64,000 bases of DNA, taken from contig NZ_QXQA01000005.1 in assembly GCF_003583765.1 (NCBI RefSeq), positions 62,001 to 126,000 of the forward strand. The letters are read 5' to 3'. Below the pieces are notes generated by a model that made no database searches, was not told the origin of the DNA, and saw nothing but the letters and a program-made list of their open reading frames with translations. The position numbers were made by a program, and so were the translations under genes. Every line of letters begins with the position of its first letter. Positions within the stretch are counted from its first letter, which is position 1. Of this stretch, positions 8,616 to 16,099 are shown one piece after another. The stretch comes from Paenibacillus nanensis (GTDB lineage Bacteria; Bacillota; Bacilli; Paenibacillales; Paenibacillaceae).

Positions 8616-9197
8616 CTAGCTGTTCTGTACCCCACGCCAATAGATGTGCCACGATGCGTCGAGCCTTTTAAGTGAACGTTCCATATTGCCGTACAGCATT
8701 TCAACGAACATGCCGTCCAGGACTGCGCTAAAAGCGGCGGAAGCTCGCTGGGTGGACACATCGGGATGCATCTGGCCATTATTTTTGGCCGCTTCAAAAA
8801 GCGGTACGAGCAGAAATTCGGTTCGGTCGATGTATGCATTGCTGAAATCTACAATTTCCTTCTCAAGATGAGCGGGCGGAAAAAAAGCGATTCGCAGAAA
8901 AAATCTCGTATCGTCTTCCCGCTCGTACCTCTTTCTGTATTCGTTCAAAAAACCAAACAGCGTCTTATCCAGCGGCAGCGCGCTGCTGCTTTTCACATAC
9001 TGCTCGATAAATTGCATTTCCCTCGCGGCCGCGTCCTTAAAAACGGCAAGAAACAGCTCGTCCTTGCCTTTGAAATAGTTGTAAATGGACTGCTTTTTAA
9101 TGCCCACTTCAGCGGAAATATCGGCTAGCGAGGCGCCTTCATAGCCATTTCGCGTAAAATGGCTTAGCGCGACTTCTCTAATTTTTTCAGCTGTCAT
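8616..9197 (-). CDS. TetR-family repressor of the adjacent SMR pair
   Basis: 193 residues starting at MTAEKIREVA, 6 bp after GGGAGGCGG. The N-terminal helix-turn-helix spans about 10-50 (YEGASLADISAEVGIKKQSIYNYFKGKDEL), the classical TetR pattern. The C-terminal part is the variable ligand domain. The layout tetR-SMR-SMR matches B. subtilis yvdTSR, so it most likely senses a toxic cation and derepresses efflux. A perfect 12-bp palindrome lies 16 bp upstream of the start codon, at about the transcription start, and is the probable autorepression operator. Confidence 0.9.
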   Translation of the reverse strand: MTAEKIREVALSHFTRNGYEGASLADISAEVGIKKQSIYNYFKGKDELFLAVFKDAAAREMQFIEQYVKSSSALPLDKTLFGFLNEYRKRYEREDDTRFFLRIAFFPPAHLEKEIVDFSNAYIDRTEFLLVPLFEAAKNNGQMHPDVSTQRASAAFSAVLDGMFVEMLYGNMERSLKRLDASWHIYWRGVQNS

Positions 9198-9212
9198 TCT
9201 GCCGCCTCCCTT

Positions 9213-9224
9213 ACGAACGTTCGT
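9213..9224. promoter_or_regulatory. Palindromic operator of the TetR-SMR operon
   Basis: ACGAACGTTCGT is a perfect 12-bp palindrome placed about +1 to +12 relative to the promoter at 9231-9259 and just before the ribosome site. Position and symmetry fit a TetR autorepression site. Confidence 0.65.
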
Positions 9225-9230
9225 CAGTTT

Positions 9231-9259
9231 ATTAAACCACAATTACACCAACTTATCAA
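9231..9259 (-). promoter_or_regulatory. Promoter of the TetR-SMR operon
   Basis: Minus-strand TTGATA (complement of 9254-9259), 17-bp spacer, TTTAAT (complement of 9231-9236). Confidence 0.55.
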
Positions 9260-9288
9260 TAGCACGGAATGCCATCAAAGCCGGACAT

Positions 9289-9326
9289 AAAAAATCCCAA
9301 GCGAAACTTGATGTTCGCTTGGGATC
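9289..9326 (-). terminator. Terminator of the yumB operon
   Basis: Stem TCCCAAGCGAA / TTCGCTTGGGA followed by TTTTTT on the minus strand, 16 bp after the downstream gene of the pair. Confidence 0.85.
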
Positions 9327-9341
9327 ATTTATTCGAAACGT

Positions 9342-9599
9342 CTATTCCTCATCTTCCTCCGCGGCAGCTTGCGCCTTTGCTTCCAGATACTCTTGGGTGG
9401 CCTTGTCGCGGGCTCTCCCTTTATCCTTCAGCCGTTCAATCGCGGGCTGGATGAGAAGATCAACTTCCTTCTGCACCGTATAGGCCAAGTCATATCGCGT
9501 TTGAGATTCCAAGTAGGAACCCACTTCCATTAAGGCATTGTAACGATCAAGCTCATCTCTCGTCAATAATCCGCGGACTTGTACGCTGCAGTGTCGCAT
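9342..9599 (-). CDS. Unrecognised small protein coupled to NDH-2
   Basis: 85 residues, soluble and mostly helical. It begins MRHCSVQVRGLLTRDELDRYN and ends in an acidic, alanine-rich tail (AQAAAEEDEE). No metal or nucleotide motif is seen. Its ATG overlaps the stop codon of the NDH-2 gene (TAATG), so the two are translationally coupled, and a terminator follows. I do not recognise the family. The coupling suggests a partner or stability factor of NDH-2, which is inference only. Confidence 0.7.
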   Translation of the reverse strand: MRHCSVQVRGLLTRDELDRYNALMEVGSYLESQTRYDLAYTVQKEVDLLIQPAIERLKDKGRARDKATQEYLEAKAQAAAEEDEE

Positions 9600-10792
9600 T
9601 ATAGAAACTTACCTTTGCGTAGCACCAGCGGGATGCCGCCAATAATGAACAGATAACGAAGGTCGATCAGCTTCTTCAGCCAAGCGGCTACCCGGCCTTT
9701 GTATTTTTTGCCGAACGCGATGCCGATCGCTTCGCCTTTGCCAAGGGACGCTACTGTTCCTTTATTGGAGAACACGAACGTCTTCAGCGGCTGGTTGCGA
9801 ATCGAAGCCACCAGATTGTGCGCGCAAACGACGCCTTGCTGCATCGCGATTTGCGCTGTCGGCGGATATGGACGGCCTTCCGGATTAAACATCAGCGAGT
9901 TGTCGCCGACGATATAGATGTTCTCGTTGCCAGGGCAGCGAAGGAACTCGTCTACCTTCACGCGGCCGCGCATCGTCTCAAAGCCCGCTTCTTCAATCAA
10001 GCGGTTGCCGCGGATACCGCCGGTCCAAATGACCGTAGCGGATTTAATTTCTTCGCCTTCGCCGACTACAACGCCTTCCGGCGTGCACTCTTTGATCGCC
10101 GTGCCGATACGGAAAGTAACGCCTTTTTTCGACAGCACGTTCATTGCGTATTCAACCAGCTCAGGGTCGAAGCCCGGAAGCGCCGTTGGCGCAGCTTCGA
10201 TGTTATAGATCTTGACAAGCGTCGGATCAACGTCGAACTGCTTGCACAGCTCAGGAATACGGTCGGACAGCTCACCTACAAACTCGATGCCCGTGAAGCC
10301 CGCGCCGCCTACAACAAACGTCAAATAGTCTGTGCGGTGAGGCTCGCGCTTATAACGCGCGAATTGATATTCAATATGCTCGCGGATCAGGCGAACGGAG
10401 TTGATGCTGCGAATGTTCATCGCATGCTCAGCAAGTCCAGGAATACCGAAGGTTTCCGGCTCGCCGCCAAGACCGATGACCAGATAGTCATACGAAAGCG
10501 TGCCGTCTTCCAGAATGACTTTTTTGTCTTGCGGGCGAATTTGAACGACTGTCGATTTCACGAAATCGATCTTGAACTCATCAATCAGCTTGGAGATGCT
10601 GACGCGCGCGTTCTCTGGATTGTCCGTGCCTGCAGCAGGCATATGAAGATGCGTCGTAATATAATGGTAGTCATGCTTGTTCACCAACGTTACGTCCGCT
10701 TCATTATAATTTAGTTCTTTTTGAAGACGGAGAGCCGTCAACACGCCGCCGTAGCCGGCGCCGAGAATTACTATTTTCGGTATGTTGCTCAT
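9599..10792 (-). CDS. yumB: Type II NADH dehydrogenase (NDH-2), YumB-like
   Basis: 397 residues. It passes electrons from NADH to menaquinone without pumping protons, as a monotopic membrane flavoprotein. The FAD dinucleotide motif is GAGYGG at about 11-16. The second, NADH-binding motif is around 162-170 (VVGGAGFTGIE). The third FAD motif lies near 290 (YIVGDNSL). The C-terminal hydrophobic/basic segment (WLKKLIDLRYLFIIGGIPLVLRKGKFL) is the membrane anchor. A Rex-like operator lies upstream. A second NDH-2 homologue is coded at 29307-30374. Confidence 0.9.
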   Translation of the reverse strand: MSNIPKIVILGAGYGGVLTALRLQKELNYNEADVTLVNKHDYHYITTHLHMPAAGTDNPENARVSISKLIDEFKIDFVKSTVVQIRPQDKKVILEDGTLSYDYLVIGLGGEPETFGIPGLAEHAMNIRSINSVRLIREHIEYQFARYKREPHRTDYLTFVVGGAGFTGIEFVGELSDRIPELCKQFDVDPTLVKIYNIEAAPTALPGFDPELVEYAMNVLSKKGVTFRIGTAIKECTPEGVVVGEGEEIKSATVIWTGGIRGNRLIEEAGFETMRGRVKVDEFLRCPGNENIYIVGDNSLMFNPEGRPYPPTAQIAMQQGVVCAHNLVASIRNQPLKTFVFSNKGTVASLGKGEAIGIAFGKKYKGRVAAWLKKLIDLRYLFIIGGIPLVLRKGKFL

Positions 10793-11127
10793 CGCAGAAT
10801 CCCATCCATTCTAAGTTATCTTTGTGAAAAATTACACAAACCCGAATAAAAAATAATATTTAATATGGAGTTTGCGTTTTATTAAGTATTTTTATCACGA
10901 TATGCAAGTTTTCGCATTTCGGGACATATTGACAACATCCGCCATCATTTTGTAACTCTTTATTCAATCTTATATACATCAGACATATTACAGACTTTTC
11001 ATTAAAAGTTCAAGGGTAATTTATACGAAAAACTTTAGAGTCCTGCACAATATAAATATTTCCATCCTGCTTCGGTAAGATTTATAATGGGTTACGTATA
11101 AGGAATTCGAAGGTGGAGGTGCAGCTT
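10793..11127. other. Divergent control region between yumB and yumC
   Basis: This 335-bp AT-rich region carries the Rex-like operator (10822-10839) on the yumB side and a TATAAT (11083-11088) about 40 bp before the yumC start, with only a weak -35. No ORF of note and no riboswitch fold is apparent. Confidence 0.6.
10822..10839. promoter_or_regulatory. Rex-like operator upstream of NDH-2
   Basis: TTGTGAAAAATTACACAA is an 18-bp inverted repeat differing from the Rex palindrome TTGTGAA-N4-TTCACAA at one arm base. It lies 30 bp before the NDH-2 start codon, where a bound repressor would block transcription. Rex responds to the NADH/NAD+ ratio and controls ndh in B. subtilis. Confidence 0.75.
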
Positions 11128-12129
11128 GTGTCTAACGTTGATCAATCCGTGCAGGAAGTCGATATCCTTATTATCGGCGGAGGGCCAGCGGGTATGTTCG
11201 CCGCTTTCTACGGCGGCATGCGTCAAGCATCGGTTAAAATTATAGAAAGCATGCCGCAGCTCGGAGGCCAGCTTGCCGCTCTATACCCCGAGAAGTATAT
11301 TTACGATGTCGCCGGCTTCCCGAAGGTTACGGCGCAGGAGCTGGTCGACCGATTGAAAGAACAGATCAGTCTATTCAAGCCGGAGGTTTGCCTGGAAGAG
11401 AAGGTCGTCAATGTGATTAAGCATGACGAGCGGAAGTTCGAGGTCGTAACCGACAAAAAATCGCATTACGCGAAAGCTGTTATCATTACGGCAGGGGTCG
11501 GCGCGTTTGAGCCGCGGCGGCTTGAGCTGCCGGAAGCCCCTCGATTCGAAGGGAAGAACCTGCACTACTTTGTCGGGGATCTTAATCGATTTAAAGGAAG
11601 AAGGGTGCTCGTAAGCGGAGGCGGCGATTCGGCCGTAGACTGGTCGCTTATGCTGGAGCCGATCGCGCAAAGCGTTACGCTTATTCATCGGCGGGATAAG
11701 TTCCGCGCCCATGAGCACAGCGTCGAGAATTTGCTGAAGTCCAGCGTGAAGGTCATTACGCCTACCGAAATTACGGCGCTTCACGGCGACGATGCCATTG
11801 CGAAGGTTACGCTGACAGACGTTAAAACGAAGGAAGAGACGGAGCTTGAAGTCGACGATGTGATCGTTAACTTTGGATTTGTCTCCTCGCTCGGCCCGAT
11901 TGCGAATTGGGGCATCGATATTCAAGGCGGCTCCATCTTGGTCGATACCCGCATGGAGACGAATATTCCCGGCATCTTCGCGGCGGGCGACATTACGACA
12001 TATCCCGGCAAGCTAAAGCTTATTGCTGTCGGATTCGGCGAGGCGCCGACAGCGATCAACAACGCCAAAGTTTATGTCGATCCGAGCGCAAAGCTGTCTC
12101 CTGGGCATAGCAGCAACATGAAGCTGTAA
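11128..12129 (+). CDS. yumC: Ferredoxin/flavodoxin-NADP+ reductase (YumC type)
   Basis: 333 residues from the GTG at 11128, 8 bp after GGAGG. An earlier in-frame GTG at 11113 overlaps that site and is rejected. A thioredoxin-reductase-like FAD enzyme without the CxxC pair, the hallmark of YumC-type reductases. FAD motif GGGPAG at 17-22, NADPH motif around [15 protein letters not shown] near 157-171, and a C-terminal FAD segment [14 protein letters not shown]. It reduces ferredoxin or flavodoxin with NADPH. The neighbours yuiB and yumB match the B. subtilis yui-yum region. Confidence 0.9.
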   Translation: MSNVDQSVQEVDILIIGGGPAGMFAAFYGGMRQASVKIIESMPQLGGQLAALYPEKYIYDVAGFPKVTAQELVDRLKEQISLFKPEVCLEEKVVNVIKHDERKFEVVTDKKSHYAKAVIITAGVGAFEPRRLELPEAPRFEGKNLHYFVGDLNRFKGRRVLVSGGGDSAVDWSLMLEPIAQSVTLIHRRDKFRAHEHSVENLLKSSVKVITPTEITALHGDDAIAKVTLTDVKTKEETELEVDDVIVNFGFVSSLGPIANWGIDIQGGSILVDTRMETNIPGIFAAGDITTYPGKLKLIAVGFGEAPTAINNAKVYVDPSAKLSPGHSSNMKL

Positions 12130-12215
12130 CGCGCATGATAAAAATGGATAAGGGTATCCTAATCTTGGCTTTTCGGAATCGACAGCCGATCTCAAGCGCC
12201 AAGGAGGGTACCCTT

Positions 12216-12455
12216 ATGCTTTGTCCCGTATGCAACGGCTTTAACGTCTATCAAGGCACATGCTCGTCCTGCGGCGGGGAGCTTACGGACTGGGGCCGGT
12301 CGTCCGATTGGACGGGGCCGTATGCGCCTTACGAGCCAGTCTTCCAAAATGCTGTCCAGTCTGCATCATCTATACAATTAGAGGCTGTGTGCTGTCATGT
12401 TTTTTATTGCGCAGCCTGTGATCAATCGAGTGAAGTGTTTATTACGCAAATCTAA
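12216..12455 (+). CDS. Small zinc-ribbon-like protein of unknown function
   Basis: 79 residues from the ATG that follows AAGGAGGG. Two cysteine pairs near the N terminus (C3PVC6 and C16SSC19) form a typical zinc knuckle. A second set (VCCHVFYCAAC) near residues 58-68 adds a possible second site. In between is an acidic/aromatic stretch, TDWGRSSDWTGPYAPYEP. It lies 86 bp after yumC, possibly co-transcribed. Its position recalls B. subtilis yuiA, also a small CxxC protein near yumC, but the sequence pattern differs and I do not equate them. Confidence 0.75.
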   Translation: MLCPVCNGFNVYQGTCSSCGGELTDWGRSSDWTGPYAPYEPVFQNAVQSASSIQLEAVCCHVFYCAACDQSSEVFITQI

Positions 12456-12463
12456 TCTTGCCG

Positions 12464-12607
12464 TCAGGCCGTATGCTTGCGCGGGGACAACTCAACGCCT
12501 CTGCGTCTCATCTCATCGGCTAACATGCGAATAAATTCAGGCTCCAGCTTATACTCGACCGCCGCATAATAGGTGTCAACCAAAAGCTCGTCCGACAACT
12601 GTTCCAT
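12464..12607 (-). CDS. sda: Sporulation checkpoint inhibitor Sda
   Basis: A 47-residue helical-hairpin protein, MEQLSDELLVDTYYAAVEYK onward, closely matching B. subtilis Sda (MRKLSDELLIESYFKA). Sda binds the histidine kinase KinA and blocks the phosphorelay when replication is disturbed. GGGAGGTG lies 6 bp before the ATG. Upstream is a cluster of DnaA boxes, the arrangement that couples sda transcription to replication initiation in B. subtilis. It is convergent with the zinc-ribbon gene, 8 bp away. Confidence 0.93.
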   Translation of the reverse strand: MEQLSDELLVDTYYAAVEYKLEPEFIRMLADEMRRRGVELSPRKHTA

Positions 12608-12680
12608 AAGGTTCACCTCCCGCTCTCTGATTTACAGTTTTTAGTGTACACGCGTTTTAGAACCGAAACAACAGGCGCCA

Positions 12681-12779
12681 TTATGCACAGCGGCATGTGG
12701 ATACACTGTGCATGGGCTGTGCATAGATTGACGAAATATAGCAGATTCGGTATGGATAATGTGGATAGGGTTATCCACA
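12681..12779. promoter_or_regulatory. Cluster of six DnaA boxes upstream of sda
   Basis: Nine-mers at 12681 (TTATGCACA), 12696 (TGTGGATAC), 12707 (TGTGCATGG), 12718 (TGTGCATAG), 12760 (TGTGGATAG) and 12771 (TTATCCACA, a perfect box). The three at 12696-12726 are in one orientation and spaced exactly 11 bp apart. The cluster lies 74-172 bp upstream of the sda ATG, consistent with DnaA as direct regulator. I see no AT-rich unwinding element or dnaA/dnaN genes that would make it an origin. Confidence 0.8.
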
Positions 12780-12862
12780 TGCATGAATATAGGGTAAATC
12801 AATAAAAAACTTTAATTGCAATCTCAAAATCTATTAATGGAATATTTTAACCCTATTAAATG

Positions 12863-12889
12863 AAAAAAACCCCGCTTTATGAGCGAGGG
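12863..12889 (-). terminator. Terminator of the YheC/YheD-like gene
   Basis: Stem CCC-CGCT / AGCG-GGG with one bulge, followed on the minus strand by a run of seven T. Confidence 0.7.
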
Positions 12890-12902
12890 CGCTTCCCATC
12901 CC

Positions 12903-13577
12903 TTAATGAGGGCGCGTATTCACTTCGAACAGCCATATTTTCCCCTGCCGGTCAATCCCGTAATCGAAGCCGAGCTGCGTAAGTCCGGGATAACGCTGAA
13001 CCAGCACCCGAGTTGCGAGCGCGGTCAGGTCCTTCATCTTCTTTTTCTTGTCCTTCACATGGGAAGGGCCAAGCGAAGCCCGAATCCCTTCTCCCGCCAG
13101 CACCATCGTCCCGCCTTGACTGAGATTGGTAACAAAAAGTCCGGGATTCGCGATACGGCCGACTAACGCCCGGAATTCCCAGCCGTTCCATGACTTCACG
13201 TATTTTACCCGATAATCGATAGGTCTGCCGTTCACGGTCGCAAGCCATATCCCCTTCTGAATTAAATAGCTCTTTTTGCTCGTCCATCCTCGGAGCGCAT
13301 TCGTCAACGCATCGAAGGTTGCAAAATGTCGGGTCTTCCGTTTATGAACGTATGAGTAGCCTAGGCCAGAACGCATCACTTTAATGATCCCGTAACCGCC
13401 GGATCCTACAACCGGCTTAAGGACAACCATTCCGTGCATCGCAAGCATCCGGCGCAGCTGCTCGACCGAATATCTGCTTGTTGGAGGAATATGGCCCGCA
13501 ATTCCAGGGTGGGAGAGTAGCGCTTCCGTCTTGGCCCATTTGCTAGCCAGTTGTCTCCCCTGAAGGTCAGCCAACAT
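12903..13577 (-). CDS. YheC/YheD-family ATP-grasp protein (spore-associated type)
   Basis: 224 residues from the ATG behind AAAGGAG. This is only the ATP-grasp part of the YheC/YheD family, whose Bacillus members are endospore coat-associated and about 360-450 residues long. Visible elements are VLKPVVGSGGYGIIKV (nucleotide loop, about 59-74), QKGIWLATVNGRPIDYRVKYV, and the C-terminal metal-binding end FEVNTRPH. The substrate is unknown: an amide- or ester-forming ligation is the family expectation. Monocistronic, with its own terminator. The missing N-terminal extension is the only oddity. Confidence 0.85.
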   Translation of the reverse strand: MLADLQGRQLASKWAKTEALLSHPGIAGHIPPTSRYSVEQLRRMLAMHGMVVLKPVVGSGGYGIIKVMRSGLGYSYVHKRKTRHFATFDALTNALRGWTSKKSYLIQKGIWLATVNGRPIDYRVKYVKSWNGWEFRALVGRIANPGLFVTNLSQGGTMVLAGEGIRASLGPSHVKDKKKKMKDLTALATRVLVQRYPGLTQLGFDYGIDRQGKIWLFEVNTRPH

Positions 13578-13679
13578 GTATCCACTCCTTTCCAAAAAGC
13601 CTTCTCCTTAACAGCATATGTAAGGAACCGCGAAAACTCTTGGATGATTGACAGGTGGCTGAAGCCGGGAGCGCGCAGT

Positions 13680-13718
13680 AAAAAAGCAGTCCCTTATCCA
13701 AAGTGGATGAAGGACTGC
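13680..13718 (-). terminator. Terminator of topB
   Basis: Stem GCAGTCCTT-CATCCA / GGATAA-GGACTGC-type hairpin followed by TTTTTTA on the minus strand, 27 bp after the topB stop. Confidence 0.85.
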
Positions 13719-13744
13719 CCGCTATTCTTTCTTTCCTGTACCGA

Positions 13745-15910
13745 TCAGTCGCCCTTCTTCTCCAGCGCCGCCTTCAGCTTGTCGGCTAAACTGTTGGTCA
13801 AAGGGGTATTGTCGCTGAACTGCTGAACCAGCTTCTGCTGCTCTCTGCGGTTCATACGGCCTCCGTCCTTGTCGCCAAGCATCTCGATGACGTTGCAAGG
13901 GCGGCATTGCGCGTATTTGCCCGCTTTGCCGTCGTGCAGCTCCATCTTCTTATGGCATTGCGGACAACGCTTGTTCAGAAGAACCGGCTCGGCGGAACGG
14001 CGGTACCCGCATTCCCGGTCCGGGCATTGAAGCGACTTGCCCCGCTTGCCCTTTACTTCAAGCATGCGCTTGCCGCATTCGGGACAGCTCGAGTTTGTCA
14101 GGTTATGCGGCTTATATTCTTTCGTCTCCGCCTTCACCTCAGCGATCCACTTCTTCGTTTGCTCGCGAATTCCCCGCATAAACGCCGCCGGATCGCCTTG
14201 CCCTCTTGCGATACGCTCCAGCTCGCTTTCCCAGCGCGCTGTCAGCTCGGGGCTTCTTAGCTCATCAACCACGAGCTCCAGAAGCTGTTTGCCTTTTCCG
14301 GTAGGGACAAGCGAATTTCGCACGCGCTCAATCGTATCGGTCGACAGAAGCTTCTCGATAATATCCGCACGAGTCGCCGGCGTTCCAAGCCCATGCTTCT
14401 CCATCCGGCTTAGCAGGGAGGCTTCCGTGTATCTGGCGGGAGGCAGCGTCCTTAGCTCCTTTACGCCTGCGCTCTTCACGGCTAACGATTGGCCGATTGC
14501 GAGAGCGGGAAGCAGCTGGGCGGGCGTCTTGTCTCCCGTTGCGCGCGCCGCCCCATCCTCCGTCTCATCGTCGTCATCGTCCAGGGATGCTGCAGCGCTG
14601 CCCTGATAAACCTCTTTCCAGCCCGCATCCTTCTCTGTTTTCCCTTTGGCGTAAAATTTTTCGCCGCCGGCTTCCAGCGTCACGCTCGTTTCATCAAAGC
14701 GGTAAGGCCCGTAGAACAGGGCGATGAACCGGCGCACAATGAGATCGTAAAGCCTGCGCTCGTCGCTGCTTAACGCGCTCAGATTGACGAATTGCTCTGT
14801 CGGAATGATGGCATGGTGATCCGTCACTTTGCTGTCGTCCACAATCCGCTTTGTAACGGAGAGCGGCGAGCGGAGCAGCTTGCGCGCTAGGGACGCGTAA
14901 GGCCCTACCGCTACGCTCTCCAGTCTTCCCTTAAGCGTTGGCACCATATCGCTGGACAAGTACCGGGAATCCGTCCGGGGATAAGTGACCAGCTTGTGCG
15001 CCTCATATAGCTTCTGCAGCACATTGGAGGTTTGCTTCGCGGAGAAGCCTAACCGTTTGTTCGCGTCACGCTGCAGCTCCGTTAAATCATAAGCCTGCGG
15101 ATGCGGTTCGGACCGCTCGGCCGTCCTTAGCTTCACGACCTTCGCGGTGCCTGCGGCGCCGGCCTTTGCGGCAATGCGGTCGGCCTGCTCCCGGTCCCAC
15201 ACTCTGCCGTCGTGGTCATCCTTCTCTCTCCACTGCGCTTGGAACGCGCCAAAGCTTGCCGCCACCGTCCAAAAGGGCTTGGACTGAAAATCCGCAATCT
15301 CCTTCTCCCGTTCCATCAGCATGGCCAGCGTCGGCGTCTGCACGCGTCCCGCCGCAAGCTGCGCGTTGTATTTGCTCGTCAGCGCTCTCGTAATATTAAG
15401 ACCAATGAGCCAATCCGCTTCGGCGCGGCATACGGCTGAGGCATACAGCGCGTCGTATTCCTTGCCCGGCCGCAGCTTCTTAAAGCCTTCCTTGATCGCC
15501 CCATCCGTCTGCGAGGAAATCCATAGCCGCTTGACCGGCTTGCGCCAAGAAACAAGCTCCATAATCCAACGCGCAACAAGCTCGCCTTCCCGGCCCGCAT
15601 CCGTCGCAATAATCAGCTCGCCGATATCGCTTCGTTTGCAAAGCTGCGATACCGCGCGGAATTGATGAGACGTTTCCTTCATCACCTTCAAATTCATTTT
15701 GGCCGGAAGCAGAGGCAGGTCCTCCAAATTCCAGGTTCTATATTTCGGGTCATAATCCTCCGGCTCCGCAAGCGTCACTAGATGGCCGAGCGCCCATGTC
15801 ACGACATAACCGGGACCTTCCATATAGCTCTTCTGCTTGGCCGTGCAGCCGAGCACCCGCGCGATTTCTTTGGCGACACTGGGTTTCTCCGCCAGCACCA
15901 ATGCTTTCAT
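13745..15910 (-). CDS. topB: DNA topoisomerase III
   Basis: 721 residues, the usual length for TopB. A type IA enzyme that unlinks single strands and resolves replication or recombination intermediates. The N-terminal TOPRIM has Glu8 (VLAEKPS) and the acidic TDAGREGE at 103-110. The active-site tyrosine is Tyr310 in TYPRTDSRYLS. The C-terminal zinc-ribbon region has CPECGKRM ... CPDREC and CPQCHKKM ... CRPC. The start is MKALVLAEKPS behind GGGAGAGGA, and upstream in-frame codons are too far from any ribosome site. Flanked by its own terminator. Confidence 0.95.
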   Translation of the reverse strand: MKALVLAEKPSVAKEIARVLGCTAKQKSYMEGPGYVVTWALGHLVTLAEPEDYDPKYRTWNLEDLPLLPAKMNLKVMKETSHQFRAVSQLCKRSDIGELIIATDAGREGELVARWIMELVSWRKPVKRLWISSQTDGAIKEGFKKLRPGKEYDALYASAVCRAEADWLIGLNITRALTSKYNAQLAAGRVQTPTLAMLMEREKEIADFQSKPFWTVAASFGAFQAQWREKDDHDGRVWDREQADRIAAKAGAAGTAKVVKLRTAERSEPHPQAYDLTELQRDANKRLGFSAKQTSNVLQKLYEAHKLVTYPRTDSRYLSSDMVPTLKGRLESVAVGPYASLARKLLRSPLSVTKRIVDDSKVTDHHAIIPTEQFVNLSALSSDERRLYDLIVRRFIALFYGPYRFDETSVTLEAGGEKFYAKGKTEKDAGWKEVYQGSAAASLDDDDDETEDGAARATGDKTPAQLLPALAIGQSLAVKSAGVKELRTLPPARYTEASLLSRMEKHGLGTPATRADIIEKLLSTDTIERVRNSLVPTGKGKQLLELVVDELRSPELTARWESELERIARGQGDPAAFMRGIREQTKKWIAEVKAETKEYKPHNLTNSSCPECGKRMLEVKGKRGKSLQCPDRECGYRRSAEPVLLNKRCPQCHKKMELHDGKAGKYAQCRPCNVIEMLGDKDGGRMNRREQQKLVQQFSDNTPLTNSLADKLKAALEKKGD

Positions 15911-16099
15911 GCGATCCTCTCCCATTCCGTTCTTTATGGTGACAAGATACCATAGCGCGTGCCGCCGCGCAAACGATTTCCCTGCAAAGTCTGCTCGAGC
16001 TTCCATTTATAGAGTTCGTAAATCGCTCATATCCCTCGCGGCTGCCTGTATGCTATAGTAGGCTCATCATTTTAATGGCAAAAGGAGCTCGGTATTATA

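Noticed and set aside
8603..8839. N-terminal extension of the YkkC-type SMR protein
   Set aside because: It would overlap the tetR coding region, lacks a ribosome site and gives an SMR protein far beyond the usual length.
8598..9285. Guanidine (ykkC-type) riboswitch for the SMR pair
   Set aside because: No conserved ACGR-type core or long structured leader was found. The unit starts with a TetR gene and palindromic operator.
12681..12779. Replication origin at the DnaA-box cluster
   Set aside because: No dnaA, dnaN or other origin-linked genes adjoin and no AT-rich unwinding repeats follow. The cluster fits the known DnaA control of sda.
13907..15665. Several plus-strand frames opposite topB
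   Set aside because: Arginine/serine-rich shadows of a GC-skewed coding gene without ribosome sites. topB on the minus strand has complete catalytic motifs.
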